Shown: one piece after another, positions 23,910 to 35,453 of the stretch
Layout of the letters: every line of letters begins with the position of its first letter
Numbering within the stretch: the first letter of the stretch is position 1
Notes under the pieces: model-generated
What the model saw: only the letters and a program-made list of their open reading frames with translations
Told to the model about the DNA's origin: nothing
Database searches by the model: none
NCBI GenBank assembly: GCA_032821775.1
Contig: JAVLRN010000006.1
Coordinates: 2,418,001 to 2,482,000, forward strand
Direction of reading: 5' to 3'
Source of the DNA: Sanguinoderma infundibulare
Taxonomy: Eukaryota; Basidiomycota; Agaricomycetes; Polyporales; Polyporaceae
DNA: 64,000 nt
Program-made: the position numbers and the translations under genes

Positions 23910-25143
23910 AGTGTGCTGACTTCGGTTTCGGTGGTTGGACACAAAAAGCGGATGGCGAGAACAGTGGCGACGATGCACTCACAACCTCGAGACGATGGAC
24001 GCAGGAGTCAGAAGGAGAGGACCACTGCGGTAGATGGGAGCGATGGATGTGGTGGGGATGAAAGAGCCCTATAGAAGAAGGTTCGGTCCTGATCGTGTGC
24101 AGACGCCGGGGGACGCGACTCGACGCGTGGTCCACAAAGCCAAGTATCACATGAGGCGTGCGGGCAAAGCGTGTGCACGCCTCCCGTCGCTCGCTGAGTG
24201 TGATCTGTTGCTGATATGGTTCCGATAACCCAGCTTCTCAGGTCCTGGGATCCGGTGAGCTTTGTTCTTACCTCGGTTCATTCAGTCGAATGAGCGCATG
24301 AACGTGGGTCGACATAGAGGTGCGCTTTGGATTAATACTCGCTTTTTCAGCAGTACGATTCACATATACTCTTCCCGTTCCCACAGTGAATTGGCACCGC
24401 CATTGATTTCTCCTCCCCTTTAACCACGTCGTCGGGGCGCGCTAATTGCATGGTCTTGGGCACAGCTCGTGACCGCTTTTGCGTTTCATAACAATACTCC
24501 TGTGCGGACATGAACAGCGCTTCTTGACCACATTGAGACTGCGATGGTTTCAATGTTCGTGCAAGTGAATGGAGCGCCGGCATTGTTGGCATGCGGCTGA
24601 CGCGTGACTTGTGCGCGCTTCTCGTCCGAACTCGGCCTCCTCGTGGATTGTTTTCTGTCAGGCGTCGCACTGTCAGTGTTCATTCAGATTAGCTGTACAT
24701 TTAATGAGGGTATCAGTCATGGTCCGAAATGTCCTCGCAGGTCTCTGCAGCATGTCAGCAAGCGTCTCGGAAAACGGGATGGTCGTCCTGTCCCTTGTTT
24801 TTGTCAGTGGCACCGGCACTCGTTTGGTCACGGCGTAAATTCACTGACTAGGTCGAACGCAGTACAGATATAAATAGCGCAATGGGTATCGAACGACGGC
24901 TGAAACACCACATCATTACGTCCATAACTAATATCGTTGTGGACCCATCGCTGAGAAAAGAGAGACCGACATTCAAGTTGGAAGAAGCAACATGTCAATT
25001 CCGTGTGGTTTAGTTCGAGTAGGGAGCGACTCTAATGTACACATAAAAAGCAACAGTTAGTCTCTGCACCATACACAGGTCTATCACGGTGAAGCGATAC
25101 TGACGGATAATCTGGCCAGCTAGGTGCCATGCGTTATGGGCTC
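23910..25143. other. Intergenic, no gene seen
   Basis: Only short unsupported frames. Downstream end lies at the 3' side of the small secreted peptide gene. Confidence 0.4.
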
Positions 25144-25371
25144 TCACAGATTGATGTCCCCAGGCAGGGCGGGGAGGTTCGCCGGGAGTCCGCCGAGCAA
25201 AGGAAGCAAACCAGACAACGGCAGGTCCTTTGTAGGCGACGAGATTCCTGACAGAATTCCTCCCGCCGCTGCGGGAAGGATTTCGGGCGCAACGTCCTCG
25301 TTGGGGACGGCGACGGGGAGCGCTGAAGCCACAGCGATGGTCGAAAGAGCGATAATGAGAGCGAAACGCAT
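25144..25371 (-). CDS. Small secreted hydrophobic peptide (75 residues)
   Basis: A single coding exon starts at ATG 25371. Residues 1-19 (MRFALIIALSTIAVASALP) form a clear signal peptide with a likely cut near ASA-LP. The mature part is short, cysteine-free and Pro/Leu/Gly-rich (ILPAAAGGILSG, LPLSGLLPLLGGLPANLPAL). The frame is open further upstream, but a 5'UTR intron (GTGAGT near 25434, CTGACAG just before the ATG) explains that. A TATA box lies about 110 nt upstream. It resembles the many lineage-specific small secreted proteins of fungi. No family is recognised, and it is not a hydrophobin because it has no cysteines. Confidence 0.7.
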   Translation of the reverse strand: MRFALIIALSTIAVASALPVAVPNEDVAPEILPAAAGGILSGISSPTKDLPLSGLLPLLGGLPANLPALPGDINL

Positions 25372-27667
25372 GTTTGCTGTCAGTAGGAATAGCGTAAGTA
25401 ACCAGCCTTCTGCAAGAGTCCGGGTACTCACTGGATCGGCGGTTGGGAGAGCGGTACTGGGGAGTCGGAGCGATGTCAGGCCTTATATATGTTTGCGGTG
25501 TGAACGTTCCAGGTGTCGGGCGACAACGGGTGTCCCAGACCAATATTTCTATGCTTCTATTCCACAAAAAAAAGCGATGAGAGGGGTAAGGAAGGAAGGC
25601 AGCCAGGTTGGGATTAGCTTACCGTTATGTTGTCTTGGAGGCGCTGAGTTGCGGCTCACGACCCATGAGAAACAACTCGACAAAGTTGAAGGTACTCCCA
25701 TATTCGATCCCTACGGTATGTCCGTATGAGCCACAGAAAGGTAGTTCAAGTCGGTCACCCCGACTTCGGGCCGTGGGCAGGTTAGGAATATAGGCATAGA
25801 ATTGTGACCGGATAATACGCCGGAAGCTGAGTTGTTAGTCGGGATCCCCAACTTGATATCACGTTGTCCATGAAGCCGGTGAGGATGTGCGCGCCCAGGT
25901 CTGGATCACCAGATGACGCCTTAGGCCCGGTTTCGAATAGAGGGTTCTAACCGAAATGATCTTATTCTTCCCTGTATCCTGAATCTACGTGGTTTCCGGA
26001 ATGTATGTTTATAACACCGTTGCCAGTGTCGGGGACCTGTCAAATGTTCCAGTCAACAATCCAATTGATCAAGACTCCGAAGATATGACACCAGACAACG
26101 TAAGGAAGGGAAAGTGGCCGATCTAGAGCAAGCGTTCGCGACCAAGCGCGGCGATGGATCGGCCTAGTGATCGCCGTGGAGGCGGTCTCCTTGGTAATCA
26201 CTGAGGCGGGAACGCGGCTGCTTGCGAAGCCATGATCATCGCCGAAGCAAAATGCGCTCTGTCGGCGGACGAGTCGGCGAAACGGCCGACGTCGATGTGA
26301 CTGCATGACGCTCGATATCTCCGCCCCGTTGCAGTGAATCGCGCACGATCTCTGAACGTATACATGATGCATACCACGTCAGGTATATGGCTCTTTGGAG
26401 ACCTTCGATGGAGCTTTCAATCGTCTGGCTCCCGTCGACGTGAGCCGCTATTTAGCCGACCTCGCCGTGGTTCCATAGAGACAACTGTCTTGTGGCTGGA
26501 TGGATGTGTAGGTCGCCGTCTGACAGATAACAGGAAGCTCGGCGGCGACAAGTGTCAAAGGTCCTGAGTTAAAGGTGGAAGCACGGCATCTAAAGTTAGA
26601 GTTTGATGGCAGTACGTAGTCACGTAAACATGATACATACTGCGAACAACTGCCTAGCACGCGATGAGGACGGATCGCGACATGCTTGGCGGGACTGGTG
26701 AGCGACAAGAAGGGTCGTTCGGACGACTCCGTGTAAGAGGAGGGAGAACATCGGTGCTTGGTTGTCTTGTCGTTGAAGCCGAGGTGGGTGCAAGCTCAGG
26801 AGAACTGGCGTACTCCCCGATACCTAGACTAAGCCTTGGTCGGAGAAAGCGGACGCCTAAAACGGACTGTACCCACAGCATTGTGCCTCGCTTTGAAATC
26901 AAAAAGAGAAACTAAAAGTAAGATTCACCCGCGATAGACCAGCGTTTCTGCAGACTAGATATCCCATCAGTCAATATTAGCGCCATTCAAATCAATCCTT
27001 GCCTTAATGCTCGGTGCTATCGTCAGGGAGGCGGCCCGCGACGGCTCAAGGCAGCACGCCCCACGTACGAGCGATATGCGCCACCGACGGCGTAGGCCTA
27101 GCGGAGTGTTGCACGCTTGACCACAATATGTTCTGATTAGACATCACCCTCTACGAGTAGAGGAGAGTAGTCCTTTTCTGATCAGCGCTCGCCACTTGTG
27201 CAGTCAACCGGAACAACAACTTACTGAGAGCAAATCTATTCCAATGAGGCCTGAGCTCTTCGAGATCCCCAGACTTGGCGGAGCAGGCACATCGCTGGAA
27301 TACGTCGTTTGAGTCTAAAAGCCTCCTGGAATTGGTGATTCCAAACCTCCACCGTATTGACCTGTATTGTCCAGTAACAAAACCCCTTGGCTGGACTTGC
27401 CTACAAGACGACCAGTTGAATTCCAGTGTTGTGAGGAGGTTACGCGACCCGACCGCGTTCCGGACGCTCATGAACTGGAAAATATGCTAGACTTCGTCAA
27501 CAAGGTGTATCTTCAGACAGAATAAGGATTACACGCCTCTCGCGACGCGCTCATGTGATTGGGACGCGCTATCAGGCGGGGAGCCACAGACGCGCGATAA
27601 AAAGCGCGCAGTCAACATTTACACTCTTACCTCCATCTCTACCACCACCGCCACCACCCTTCCTCGC
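25372..27667. other. Gene-poor stretch of about 2.3 kb
   Basis: No frame longer than about 110 codons and none with family features. No tRNA or clear repeat seen. It precedes the left arm of the inverted duplication. Confidence 0.4.
25481..25490 (-). promoter_or_regulatory. TATA box of the small secreted peptide gene
   Basis: ATATATAAGG reads on the minus strand about 110 nt upstream of the coding ATG, at a suitable distance given the 5'UTR intron between them. Confidence 0.6.
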
Positions 27668-27715
27668 TTGTTGCCGGAGCTCTGTGACACACCCTTTCAG
27701 CCACAACATCTCATG

Positions 27716-28788
27716 GCTCACACACGCCGACGGGTAGGCCACGCAAAACAGGTCATCGCGCGCCGCGTAGGGGGTCTCTCGCGACTGGTCGCACCGTGTA
27801 TCTTGTATCAGCCACCTGATGTAACAGCCCATGGGGATGGGATGGAGAGAAACCACCAACTAATGAATTTTGCGGCCGATGTGGTTGATCAAGGATTGGA
27901 TCACCTACTAAATATCGAGGGTTACTCGGTAAGCAATCTCGTGGTATCAAACGTTCTCATAAACTCACCTCTGCGGCCCATTCTTGCTCGCCGGTCCCAG
28001 GATCGTGCACGTTTCAAGAAAGATGGCGATTCCCTCGCCGTTGTCAAGGAGGCCGAGGCGGTCCATCCGGCCAAGTACATGGACTTCACCTTCCTCGACG
28101 ATGCACAGAGCGACATGATCCACGACAAGCCGAATCAAAGTCTCCTTTCGTCATGGTCTCGTGTCATCTGCAAACCCAACGCCCTCGCTCCCACGTCCGC
28201 TTCATTAGCATGCGCCCTCTCCGCACCCACAGCTCTGCAGACACTCGGCGACGACTGCGAATGTCCTTCCACGCCGTCTTCAATAGCGTCCACTGAGTGC
28301 GCCGAGAACAATCTGCGGTGCTTCTCCGACCTGTCGCTCTCTTCGTCGACAGTCTTGGCTGCCCACGGCAGCCACGAACCCGACCGTCTCGAGGAGAAGC
28401 GATCATCCACAGACGTTGCAGGCGGCGACGAACCCCGGAGCGGCGAGGACGATTCGAGTGCACTTCGCGTCCTGGCTCGCCCGAGCCATTGATCCCGCTA
28501 GCCACTAACCGGGAGCCGTCCTACCGCGCCGGGATAACGTCAGCTACTGTCGCAGACATTTGGTGCGAGACGCACATTTCCCTCTCGTTCCTAGACGAGG
28601 ACCCAGAGACGTCAGCCGCGACACACGTGTCAAGTGTGCTATGGGATCACGACCTGTATAGCGTACGCAAGTGGGAAGGCGCGCCGCAGGGTTCACCGCA
28701 CTTCTACTCGCTGTGGCAGCCGTCAGCTGGGCGATTGTGGAACTTCACGGAATACGGTCGACGTTCGACGCACGGGATCTCATCCTGA
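27716..28788 (+). pseudogene. Hypothetical protein gene, left-arm copy, frameshifted
   Basis: The reading begins near MAHTRRRVGH (27713). It has a block LMNFAADVVDQGLDHLLNIEGYS, then an intron (GTAAGC near 27930 to CCCAG near 28000). The main exon follows (RARFKKDGDSLAVVKEAEAVHPAKY in pieces, then FTFLDDAQSDMI, Ser/Cys-rich middle). Near 28458 this copy lacks 13 bp (GATGTCGACGAGG) present in the right arm, so the frame ends early at 28492. The downstream part (SATVADIWCETHISLSFLDE to GISS, 28788) is left in another frame. The right-arm copy reads through. I do not recognise the protein; there is no signal peptide or known motif. The start is uncertain because the region upstream of 27937 has no counterpart in the window. 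Confidence 0.6.
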
Positions 28789-28921
28789 AAGTGCGGTTCT
28801 GGGCTTTGGTCAGAGTCGGCCTATCGAATCCTTGCATCTTCCAATTTCCCTCGATGACACTCCGCCATTTCCACCAAGCTCCGCAATGTGTTTCGTCTGA
28901 GTCACCAGAAATTTTTCTGGG

Positions 28922-29243
28922 CATCAGTAAAGTCGGATTTTGCTTAACGGCTTAACGGCTTAACGGAAAATGGCCATCCTCCCCCCCGGATCTTGGTGGA
29001 TATCCTGGGCAAACTTCTACCTCCAACGTGTCGAGGAGACATCTCTTTGTCCCCCGCCGTGTGCCAGTCAGAGTGCGGGCGAGCGGTGCTGGTAGAAGGG
29101 AGGTCGTCAGTGGCGGCACTTACGGGCGCTTCGAGACCTGCTTACGGCTTATCGGCTTATCGTGCTTAACGGCTGCTTAACGTGCTTAACGGTGCTTAAT
29201 GGCCCCGTTAAGCACGGTTAAGCAATTTCCGGAAGTACTGATG
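28922..29243. mobile_element. MITE-like insertion with GCTTAACG repeats
   Basis: Present in the left arm and absent at the matching right-arm site (near 63011), so this is a true insertion. The ends are inverted repeats starting CATCAGTA and ending TACTGATG; similarity between the ends continues inward for about 40 bp with some mismatches. Iterated CTTAACGG or GCTTAACG units occur at 28942-28966 and 29139-29224, in both orientations. There is no coding capacity. A small palindrome (CCAGAAATTTTTCTGG, 28905-28920) abuts the left end. A target-site duplication could not be settled. Confidence 0.7.
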
Positions 29244-30864
29244 GGGCCGGGGTTGTACTACTGTGTAGAATAGAACACTCGTGTATTTGTGCTTTGATGC
29301 ATGATCTGCTATATATCATTGGCTCGCATCGACATATAGAAGCAGACATGTTGACTTACACTAAGCACGCCCTGAGTGAGACGGACAAAGTGCATTTGCC
29401 ACGCCGGGGAGGGACAGCGAAACATACCAACCGCGGAAGCGCCCGTGTTTAGGGCAGGCAGAAGGGCCTCGGTGGCACGGCGTCAGTTGAGTTGGCTAAC
29501 CTCTGCACCTACAAGACCAGCCTCCGCGTGGTTGCCATCGCCTCCGCCGTCTGCGGTAGACACATCCCAGGATGGCCCATAGATATCGACATACTGTACT
29601 TATCATGTGGCGCCGACGGACTAGTCCACCATCTTCGTGACTCCTGGCCCAGGACTCCGCGCACCGTCGACAATTATGCAGCGTGACCTCATGCACGGCG
29701 TACCGGCTGTCGCCGGGTCCCTACCTCAAGGACTGAAGTCCGACGTTGGTATCGTGAGTAGATCAAATCTTAATAGTTTCTCATCTCGCTGATATTTTCG
29801 TCCAGACCGTTTGCATGCCGGTGTCCTCGATCGGATGGCATCCCATTTTCTGCGGGTGACCGTTTGTTCGTTCTGAAAAATCTAAACACGGCGCAACCGG
29901 TTAGCAACTGAATGCTTCCTCGGTATACCTCATCCTGATTAACAAGCCAGGCCGTCCACAATCAGGTTCAAATGGGGTCCAAACTGTCCGTCTTCGCGAT
30001 CGCCAGTGCTTTCCTCAACCACTGCTCCTTCGGTTTGAATGGGAGCTATCGTCACATCTCAGCCCAGCCCTCTGTCCATTCGAGCCCGGATCAACTATGC
30101 ACTTACCTTAACCTCCCGTTCAACGTGCACTCCAATGCGGCCCCAGCCCCCGAGACCTGACGTGATCGGGGGCCCACACAGTGAGTGCATCTGATCAACC
30201 TCTAGCCCTTTCGACTCGCTCCATCGCTCCTTCGACTCTTGTTCGCGTTCTTCGTGACAACCGACGTCGCGCGTACTTCATAGTGACAGACGTTTCCAGG
30301 GACGATCTGCGTTGGTGCGTTCCGGAGGTCCATAGTAAGACCCTCCCGAACGCGCATGCGATCCCGAAAACTGGTAAAATGACCTATTTGACCTCATCGG
30401 CAGCCAACGTTGTCAAGCACGATGCCTTGGTGGGCAAGTCTCTGCGTGTGGGTGGACGATGCATCCCCTTTCAGTCCGGCGCGCACCGTCACCTGGCTGA
30501 CGCCTACTGTATGTGCTTCATATCCGATGATATTAAGCTCTCGGACCCGGACACCATTGACGTGACCAAAGTCATATGCGCATTCATACGCCGCTCAGTC
30601 TGCGCTCTCACCGTGATTGGATGGAGCATCAGAACAGCCGTATTTTTGCTCTGCGCTTAAGCTGAGCGTCCAACCAAAAGGCCCCGTGGAGCGTTCTTGG
30701 TCATCGGTATCTGCACCCAACGTTCATCGCATGAAGATTTTGCCGCGTTTTGCACCCGGTGTTCATCTATAATCTCAAGGTTGTCATTCACCGACTCGGA
30801 GCTCCTTACCCGCACAAAAGGGACGCGAGACTCTGGCCAACAGTGATTCTCCTCGACTCCCACC
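29244..30864 (+). other. Left-arm stretch with a 159-codon ORF (30181-30660), function unknown
   Basis: The ORF at 30181-30660 contains RAYFIVTDVSRDDLRWCVPE and later GGRCIPFQSGAHRHLADAYC, CFISDDIKLSDPDTIDVTKV. The right arm keeps the same amino-acid sequence in two frames (about 62060-61940 and 61940-61670). A possible GTAAAATG..CGGCAG intron lies between them in both arms. Protein-level conservation suggests an exon of a real or recently dead gene. The rest of the stretch (29372-30180) matches the right arm but shows no firm gene. Confidence 0.4.
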
Positions 30865-32948
30865 ATGGAGTTCGCCTCCCCCCTCACACTCCCCGCCCTA
30901 GCAGGGGTCTCGTTGCTGGTATTCCTATACCTACGTTCTCTCGCAGCGTGGAAGGCGCGCTCTCGTGGTCTTCCGCTTCCGCCAGGACCGAGGCCTCTCC
31001 CCATCATTGGCAATCTGCTCGACTGGCCGAAGACTAACCAGTGGGCCTCGTTTCGAGACATGTGTGCACAATATGGTGAGTGCCACCAAATATCTGTGTT
31101 GCGTCGTGAGCATACATCCATGCGTCTCCCAGGCGACATTCTCCACTTCGATGTTCTCGGCCAGCACATGGTCGTCCTAGGAAACCCCGACGATATTTTC
31201 GAGTTGCTCGACAAGCACTCCGCCAACACGTCGGATCGACAAGTGACTCCAATATCCTCTCTGTCGGTCTTTTTCTATTGCGCCAGACTCCCATTCTTGG
31301 ACTCATGATGTTTATTTAGCACCGGTATGGACGTCAACCTCTCTCTCATGCCATACGGACAATGGTGGAGGCGACACAAGCGCGCTTTCTGGCAGTACTT
31401 CCATCCTGCCGCCGTCCATTCGTATCAGTCAGCACAGCGCAGGGCGGCCCACAGGTTCCTCAACAAGTTGCTGAAGACGCCAGAAAAGCTGCGCGAACAT
31501 ATCCGTTTGTGAGTGCCCCTGTTATCATGCTGCATCGAGAGCCATTCGTTCAGCTTTGCATCGCAGCACGTTCAGCGCAGCGGTTGTGAAGGTCGCGTTC
31601 GGCATTGACGTCGCGGATGATGGAGACGAAATCATGGCCATCGTTGAAGGTGCTTTGGAGTGGACTGGAGCGACGTTCACGCCCGGAAAGTATCTCATCG
31701 ATGCCCTCCCCATCCTTCGGCATGTTCCTACCTGGTTCCCCGGCGCAACGGTCCAAAGACTCATCGTATACTGGAGGTCCACGGTAATGCGACTGAAGGA
31801 GGAGCCTTATCGGCGCGTCAAGGCAGCAATGGTGAGTCTGGACATAAATTGTGCAATCAGTATCATCGACCGAACGTATGTCAAGGCGCGCAACGAAGGC
31901 ACGGAGTGTATAGTGGGCAAGCTGATTGCGAAAACGGTCGGCGACGGAGATGACCCCTCAACGAAGGAAGCGGAGGATGTGATTAAGAACGTGGCGACTG
32001 TGGCTATTGAAGGTACAGGTCCTTGAGTTGGGTATACTTCTTCCGTTGCTGACGGAACTACAGGTGGCGCGGACACGGTACGTACTTGACGCCCTGACAC
32101 ATTACATTGCCATTACGGACTGACCTCTCCTAGATGTTTTCGACGGTGCAGACCCTTTTCGTGGCGATGTCGCTCTACCCCGAAGTCCAGAAGAAAGCTC
32201 AGGCGGAACTCGATGCGGTGGTCGGTCCGAACCGCATCCCCGACTTCGACGACCGCGACTCTCTCGTCTACGTTAATGCCGTCATCAAGGAGGCATTACG
32301 ATGGCACAATGTCCTTCCTTTTTCTGTTCCGCACGGGTCTGTTGAGGACGATGAATTCCGTGGATACTTCATACCCGCCGGAACTACTATCTTCCCCAAC
32401 GTAGGGTGCGCACTAGCACAGTTTTTGAATGATCACACCCAGTTCTCTGAGGTTCATTCGCTTCCAGGGCTTGCATGCATGACCCCAAGATATACGAGGA
32501 TCCCGACGTCTTCCGCCCGGAACGCTTCATACGCGACGGCAAACTTGATTTCAGCGCTGCGCCAGACCCTGCCAGATTTATCTTCGGCTTCGGAAGGAGG
32601 TACGTGGCTGATGCTACTCGTACCGGAAATAAATCAGTGATAGACGCTGTGAATGGTTAGGATCTGCCCCGGGCGATATTTTGCAGAGAACGGGCTATTC
32701 ATCAATGTCGCGTCGGCCTTGCACGTCTTCAACATAACCCCTCCAGTCGATGAAAAAGGGGACGTTATCAAGATCGAACCACAGCTGACGGATGGCTTAT
32801 TGTGGTACGTCCTAGTCAATTGCAGAGTGTGCCGCTGCGTCCGTAATGACATAGTGCGACTAGTTATCCTGTGGACTGTCGATGCACCATCAAGCCCAGG
32901 TCTCCGGAGGCAGAATCGCTGATTCATGAAGCACAGTCCCTCGACTAA
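30865..32948 (+). CDS. Cytochrome P450 (OrdA-like), P450-B, intact
   Basis: A multi-exon heme monooxygenase with an N-terminal anchor ([20 protein letters not shown]) and the hinge [15 protein letters not shown]. Exon 1 is 30865-31075. Downstream exons give [29 protein letters not shown], the I-helix GGADT formed by a mini-exon near 32067-32078, KEALRW (ExxR), FRPERF, and the heme loop [17 protein letters not shown] near 32590-32690. The last exon is [20 protein letters not shown], ending at TAA 32946-32948. All junctions inferred keep frame, for example the CT|GTCGGT donor near 31264, which matches the sites used by P450-C and P450-D. It is the left-arm twin of P450-D and convergent with P450-C. 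Substrate unknown; these proteins sit in the ER membrane. Confidence 0.85.
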
Positions 32949-33295
32949 CATGACTATTGGCCTTCGAAGGATTGTCCATACATGTATCGCCATGAAGTTA
33001 CGTTCGTCCTACTCATTGTATCATGCACCCTTCTCGAAACGTTCTCAATAAGACGCAAGATTTGTAGCGCCGAATCAGTATCAGGCTTGAACGCTTTTGA
33101 AATTTGAAAGAGGATTTGCGCTAGAAAAACATACATTCTGCCATGCGAACATGCAACTACATCTTCAAAGGGGGGGAAGCGTGCCACGCCCGTATTCTCG
33201 GACACCACCATGTTCGACCGCAACCTTCACGTAATACCCGCTGCGGTACCCAGAGACCCATCGAGTGACAAGCGAGTCACGCCGCCTTCACTTTC
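32949..33295. other. Spacer between convergent P450-B and P450-C
   Basis: No gene seen. Duplication similarity to the right arm ends at the P450-B stop. The two P450 genes meet tail to tail across this spacer. Confidence 0.5.
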
Positions 33296-35453
33296 TCAAT
33301 CGATCAATTGAGCTTGACGGATCAGCAGTTCTGCACTTGCAGACCTGGGCTTGATGGTGCACCGACAGTCCACTGGGTAGCTTCATAGATAAAAGTGAGT
33401 ACAGAAACAGCACGCTCAACGACTCCATCCGGGACCTACGAGAACACGCCATCCGTCATCCGCGGCTCAATCCTGATGACTTCACCATTCGCATCCAATA
33501 GAGGTGTGATGTCGAAGACGTGCAAGGCCGACGCGACGCTGATGAACAGCCCGTTAAGCCCGAAATACCGCCCGGGGCACATCCTGTATCCGCCGGTCGG
33601 TCACGGCGCAGTCTAGGCGGTATGAATGGTTCAGATGAGCCCACTCACCTCCTTCCGAAGCCGAAGACGATGTGTGCAGGATCCGGCGCGATGCTGAAGT
33701 CGAGCTTCCCGTCGCGGATGAAGCGTTCCGGTCGAAAGACGTCCGGATCGTCGTAGACGTTGGGATCGTGCATGCAGGCCCTGGGTCGAACAGAAATTTG
33801 TGTAAGAGGACGTCATGGCATGCCAGCAGGGCGTGGACTGACCACACGTTAGGAACGATGTTTGTTCCTGCGGGGATGAGATACCCGCGAAACTCGTCAT
33901 CCTCGACAGTCATGTGCGGGACGCCGAAGGGTGCGACGTTTTGCCACCGCAATGCCTCCTTGATGACAGCATTGACATAGACAAGATCCTCGCGATCCTC
34001 AAAATCCGGGAGACGATCCGAACCGACAACGGCATCGAGCTCGGCTTGGGCTTTCCTTTGGACCTCGGGATACAGTGACATGGCAACAAAGAACGTTTGC
34101 GCTGTCGAAGACATCTGAGGAAGGTCATTATATTGGACTTACAGCGCACTGCTGCGGCAGCATTGAACTCGAAATTACTCACCGTCTCCACGGCGCCTGC
34201 AAGTATCGAAAAGCAGTGAGTAATGAGCTCCGACTGCGACATGCGACGGAGCAAACCTTCGACAGCCACAGTGGCTACGTTCTTGATAATGTCCTCGGCC
34301 GGTCCGTCGCTGTCACCAATTATCCGCGAGATCATTTTGCTGACCGCGCAGTCCGCTCCCTCACCCCTAGCCTGCCATGCTCGGGCTTGTCAGAAGTCTG
34401 AGGCCTGGGGCTGTCTCAACACTCACCACTGCCATCTTCACGTGCCGATAGGGTTCTTCCTTTAAGCGAGCCACGGTAGACCTCCAGTGGACAGACAACC
34501 TTTGTACAGTTGCACCTGGGACCCATGGAGGAACGTGTCTGAGGACCGGAAATGCCTCAACAAGATGCTTGCCTGGTAATAATGCCTCGCCCGTCCACTC
34601 AAGTACAGCCTCGACCATTTCCAACCACTTATCTCCATCGTCAGCGACGTCGATGCCATACAGGACTTTAAGAATCGAGGCAGCAAAGGTGCTACGATGC
34701 GAGTTACCGGACGAGTCTCGACGACAAACACAGCTGATAGATACTCACAAGCGAACATGCTCGCGCAACATAGAAGGCGTCACCAGCAGCTTGTTCAGGA
34801 ATCTGTGTGCCGCTCTGCGTTGAAGTGGCAAATAGCCAGGGACCGCCGTCGGATGGAAGTGTTGCCAAAAGGCGCGCCTGTGCTGTCTCCACCACTGGCC
34901 ATACGGCATACCGGCGATGTTGAAGGTGTCCATTCCAGTACTGAGGCGTGAGTTCAGCCACTGGAGAAGGACATCAAGGAGGGACCAAGAGACTAACATA
35001 GAGTATAATGGGGATTGAAAACGGTCCGATGTGTTGGCGGATCGCTTCTCCAGCAGCCCAAATATTGCGTCGGAACTCCCCAGGATAATTGTGTGCTTCC
35101 CAAGAATATTAAGGTAAATCATATCGCCTGCGCACGGCGTGAATATATGTCAATAGCACGTTGTGTGGCGGGGTCCTGCGCTCACCGTATTTAGCACTCA
35201 TGTTGCGAAAGGCAATCCACTGACTTGATTTGGGCCAGTCAAGCACATTGCCAATGATGGGGAGAGGTTTGGGCCCCGGAGGAAGCGGGAGACGGCGATA
35301 GTGAGTGTTCAGTTCTCCACACTGTGCGCGTAGGTAGACGAGCGCGAAGGCACAGATGGAGATTCCTGCGATAGCTGGCAACGTGAGAAGGAGGCTCGCA
35401 ATGGACGGAGATTCCATGTCGACGGTGGTCTGTGCCCCAGTAGTCATGTTCAT
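33296..35453 (-). CDS. Cytochrome P450 (OrdA-like), P450-C, intact
   Basis: Same exon plan as P450-B but clearly more diverged from it than P450-D is. N-terminal anchor ([20 protein letters not shown]), hinge [15 protein letters not shown], then [15 protein letters not shown] and [14 protein letters not shown]. The I-helix region reads EGAVET, where most P450s have AG.D/ET; KEALRW (ExxR), FRPERF and the heme loop [17 protein letters not shown] (33560-33650) are intact. The last exon ([18 protein letters not shown]) ends at 33296. The first ATG at 35453 gives a longer N-terminus; ATG 35417 (MESPSIAS) aligns better with the start of P450-B. Donor AT|GTTAGT matches the P450-B intron position. 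Probably an older inverted tandem duplicate. Confidence 0.83.

Larger units (their letters stand above)
27937..32948 (+). repeat. Left arm of large inverted duplication
   Basis: This block is repeated in reverse complement at 59388-64000. Matching landmarks include the frame LINSPLRPILARRSQ (27960 and the 63990 side), YMDFTFLDDAQSDMIHDKP, the ORF with GGRCIPFQSGAHRHLAD, and a whole P450 gene. Position 27937 corresponds to 64000, the window edge, so the true outer limit is not visible. Similarity stops at the P450 stop codon at the inner end. This arm is longer mainly because of the MITE-like insertion at 28922-29243. Confidence 0.9.

Noticed and set aside
27668..27715. Upstream ATG extending the left-arm hypothetical gene
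   Set aside because: The frame before MAHTRRR looks like leader sequence, and the long frame also reads through an intron at about 27930-28000.
28905..29243. CRISPR-like array suggested by repeated GCTTAACG units
   Set aside because: The units are short, adjacent, in both orientations and without spacers, in a eukaryotic genome with a matching empty site.
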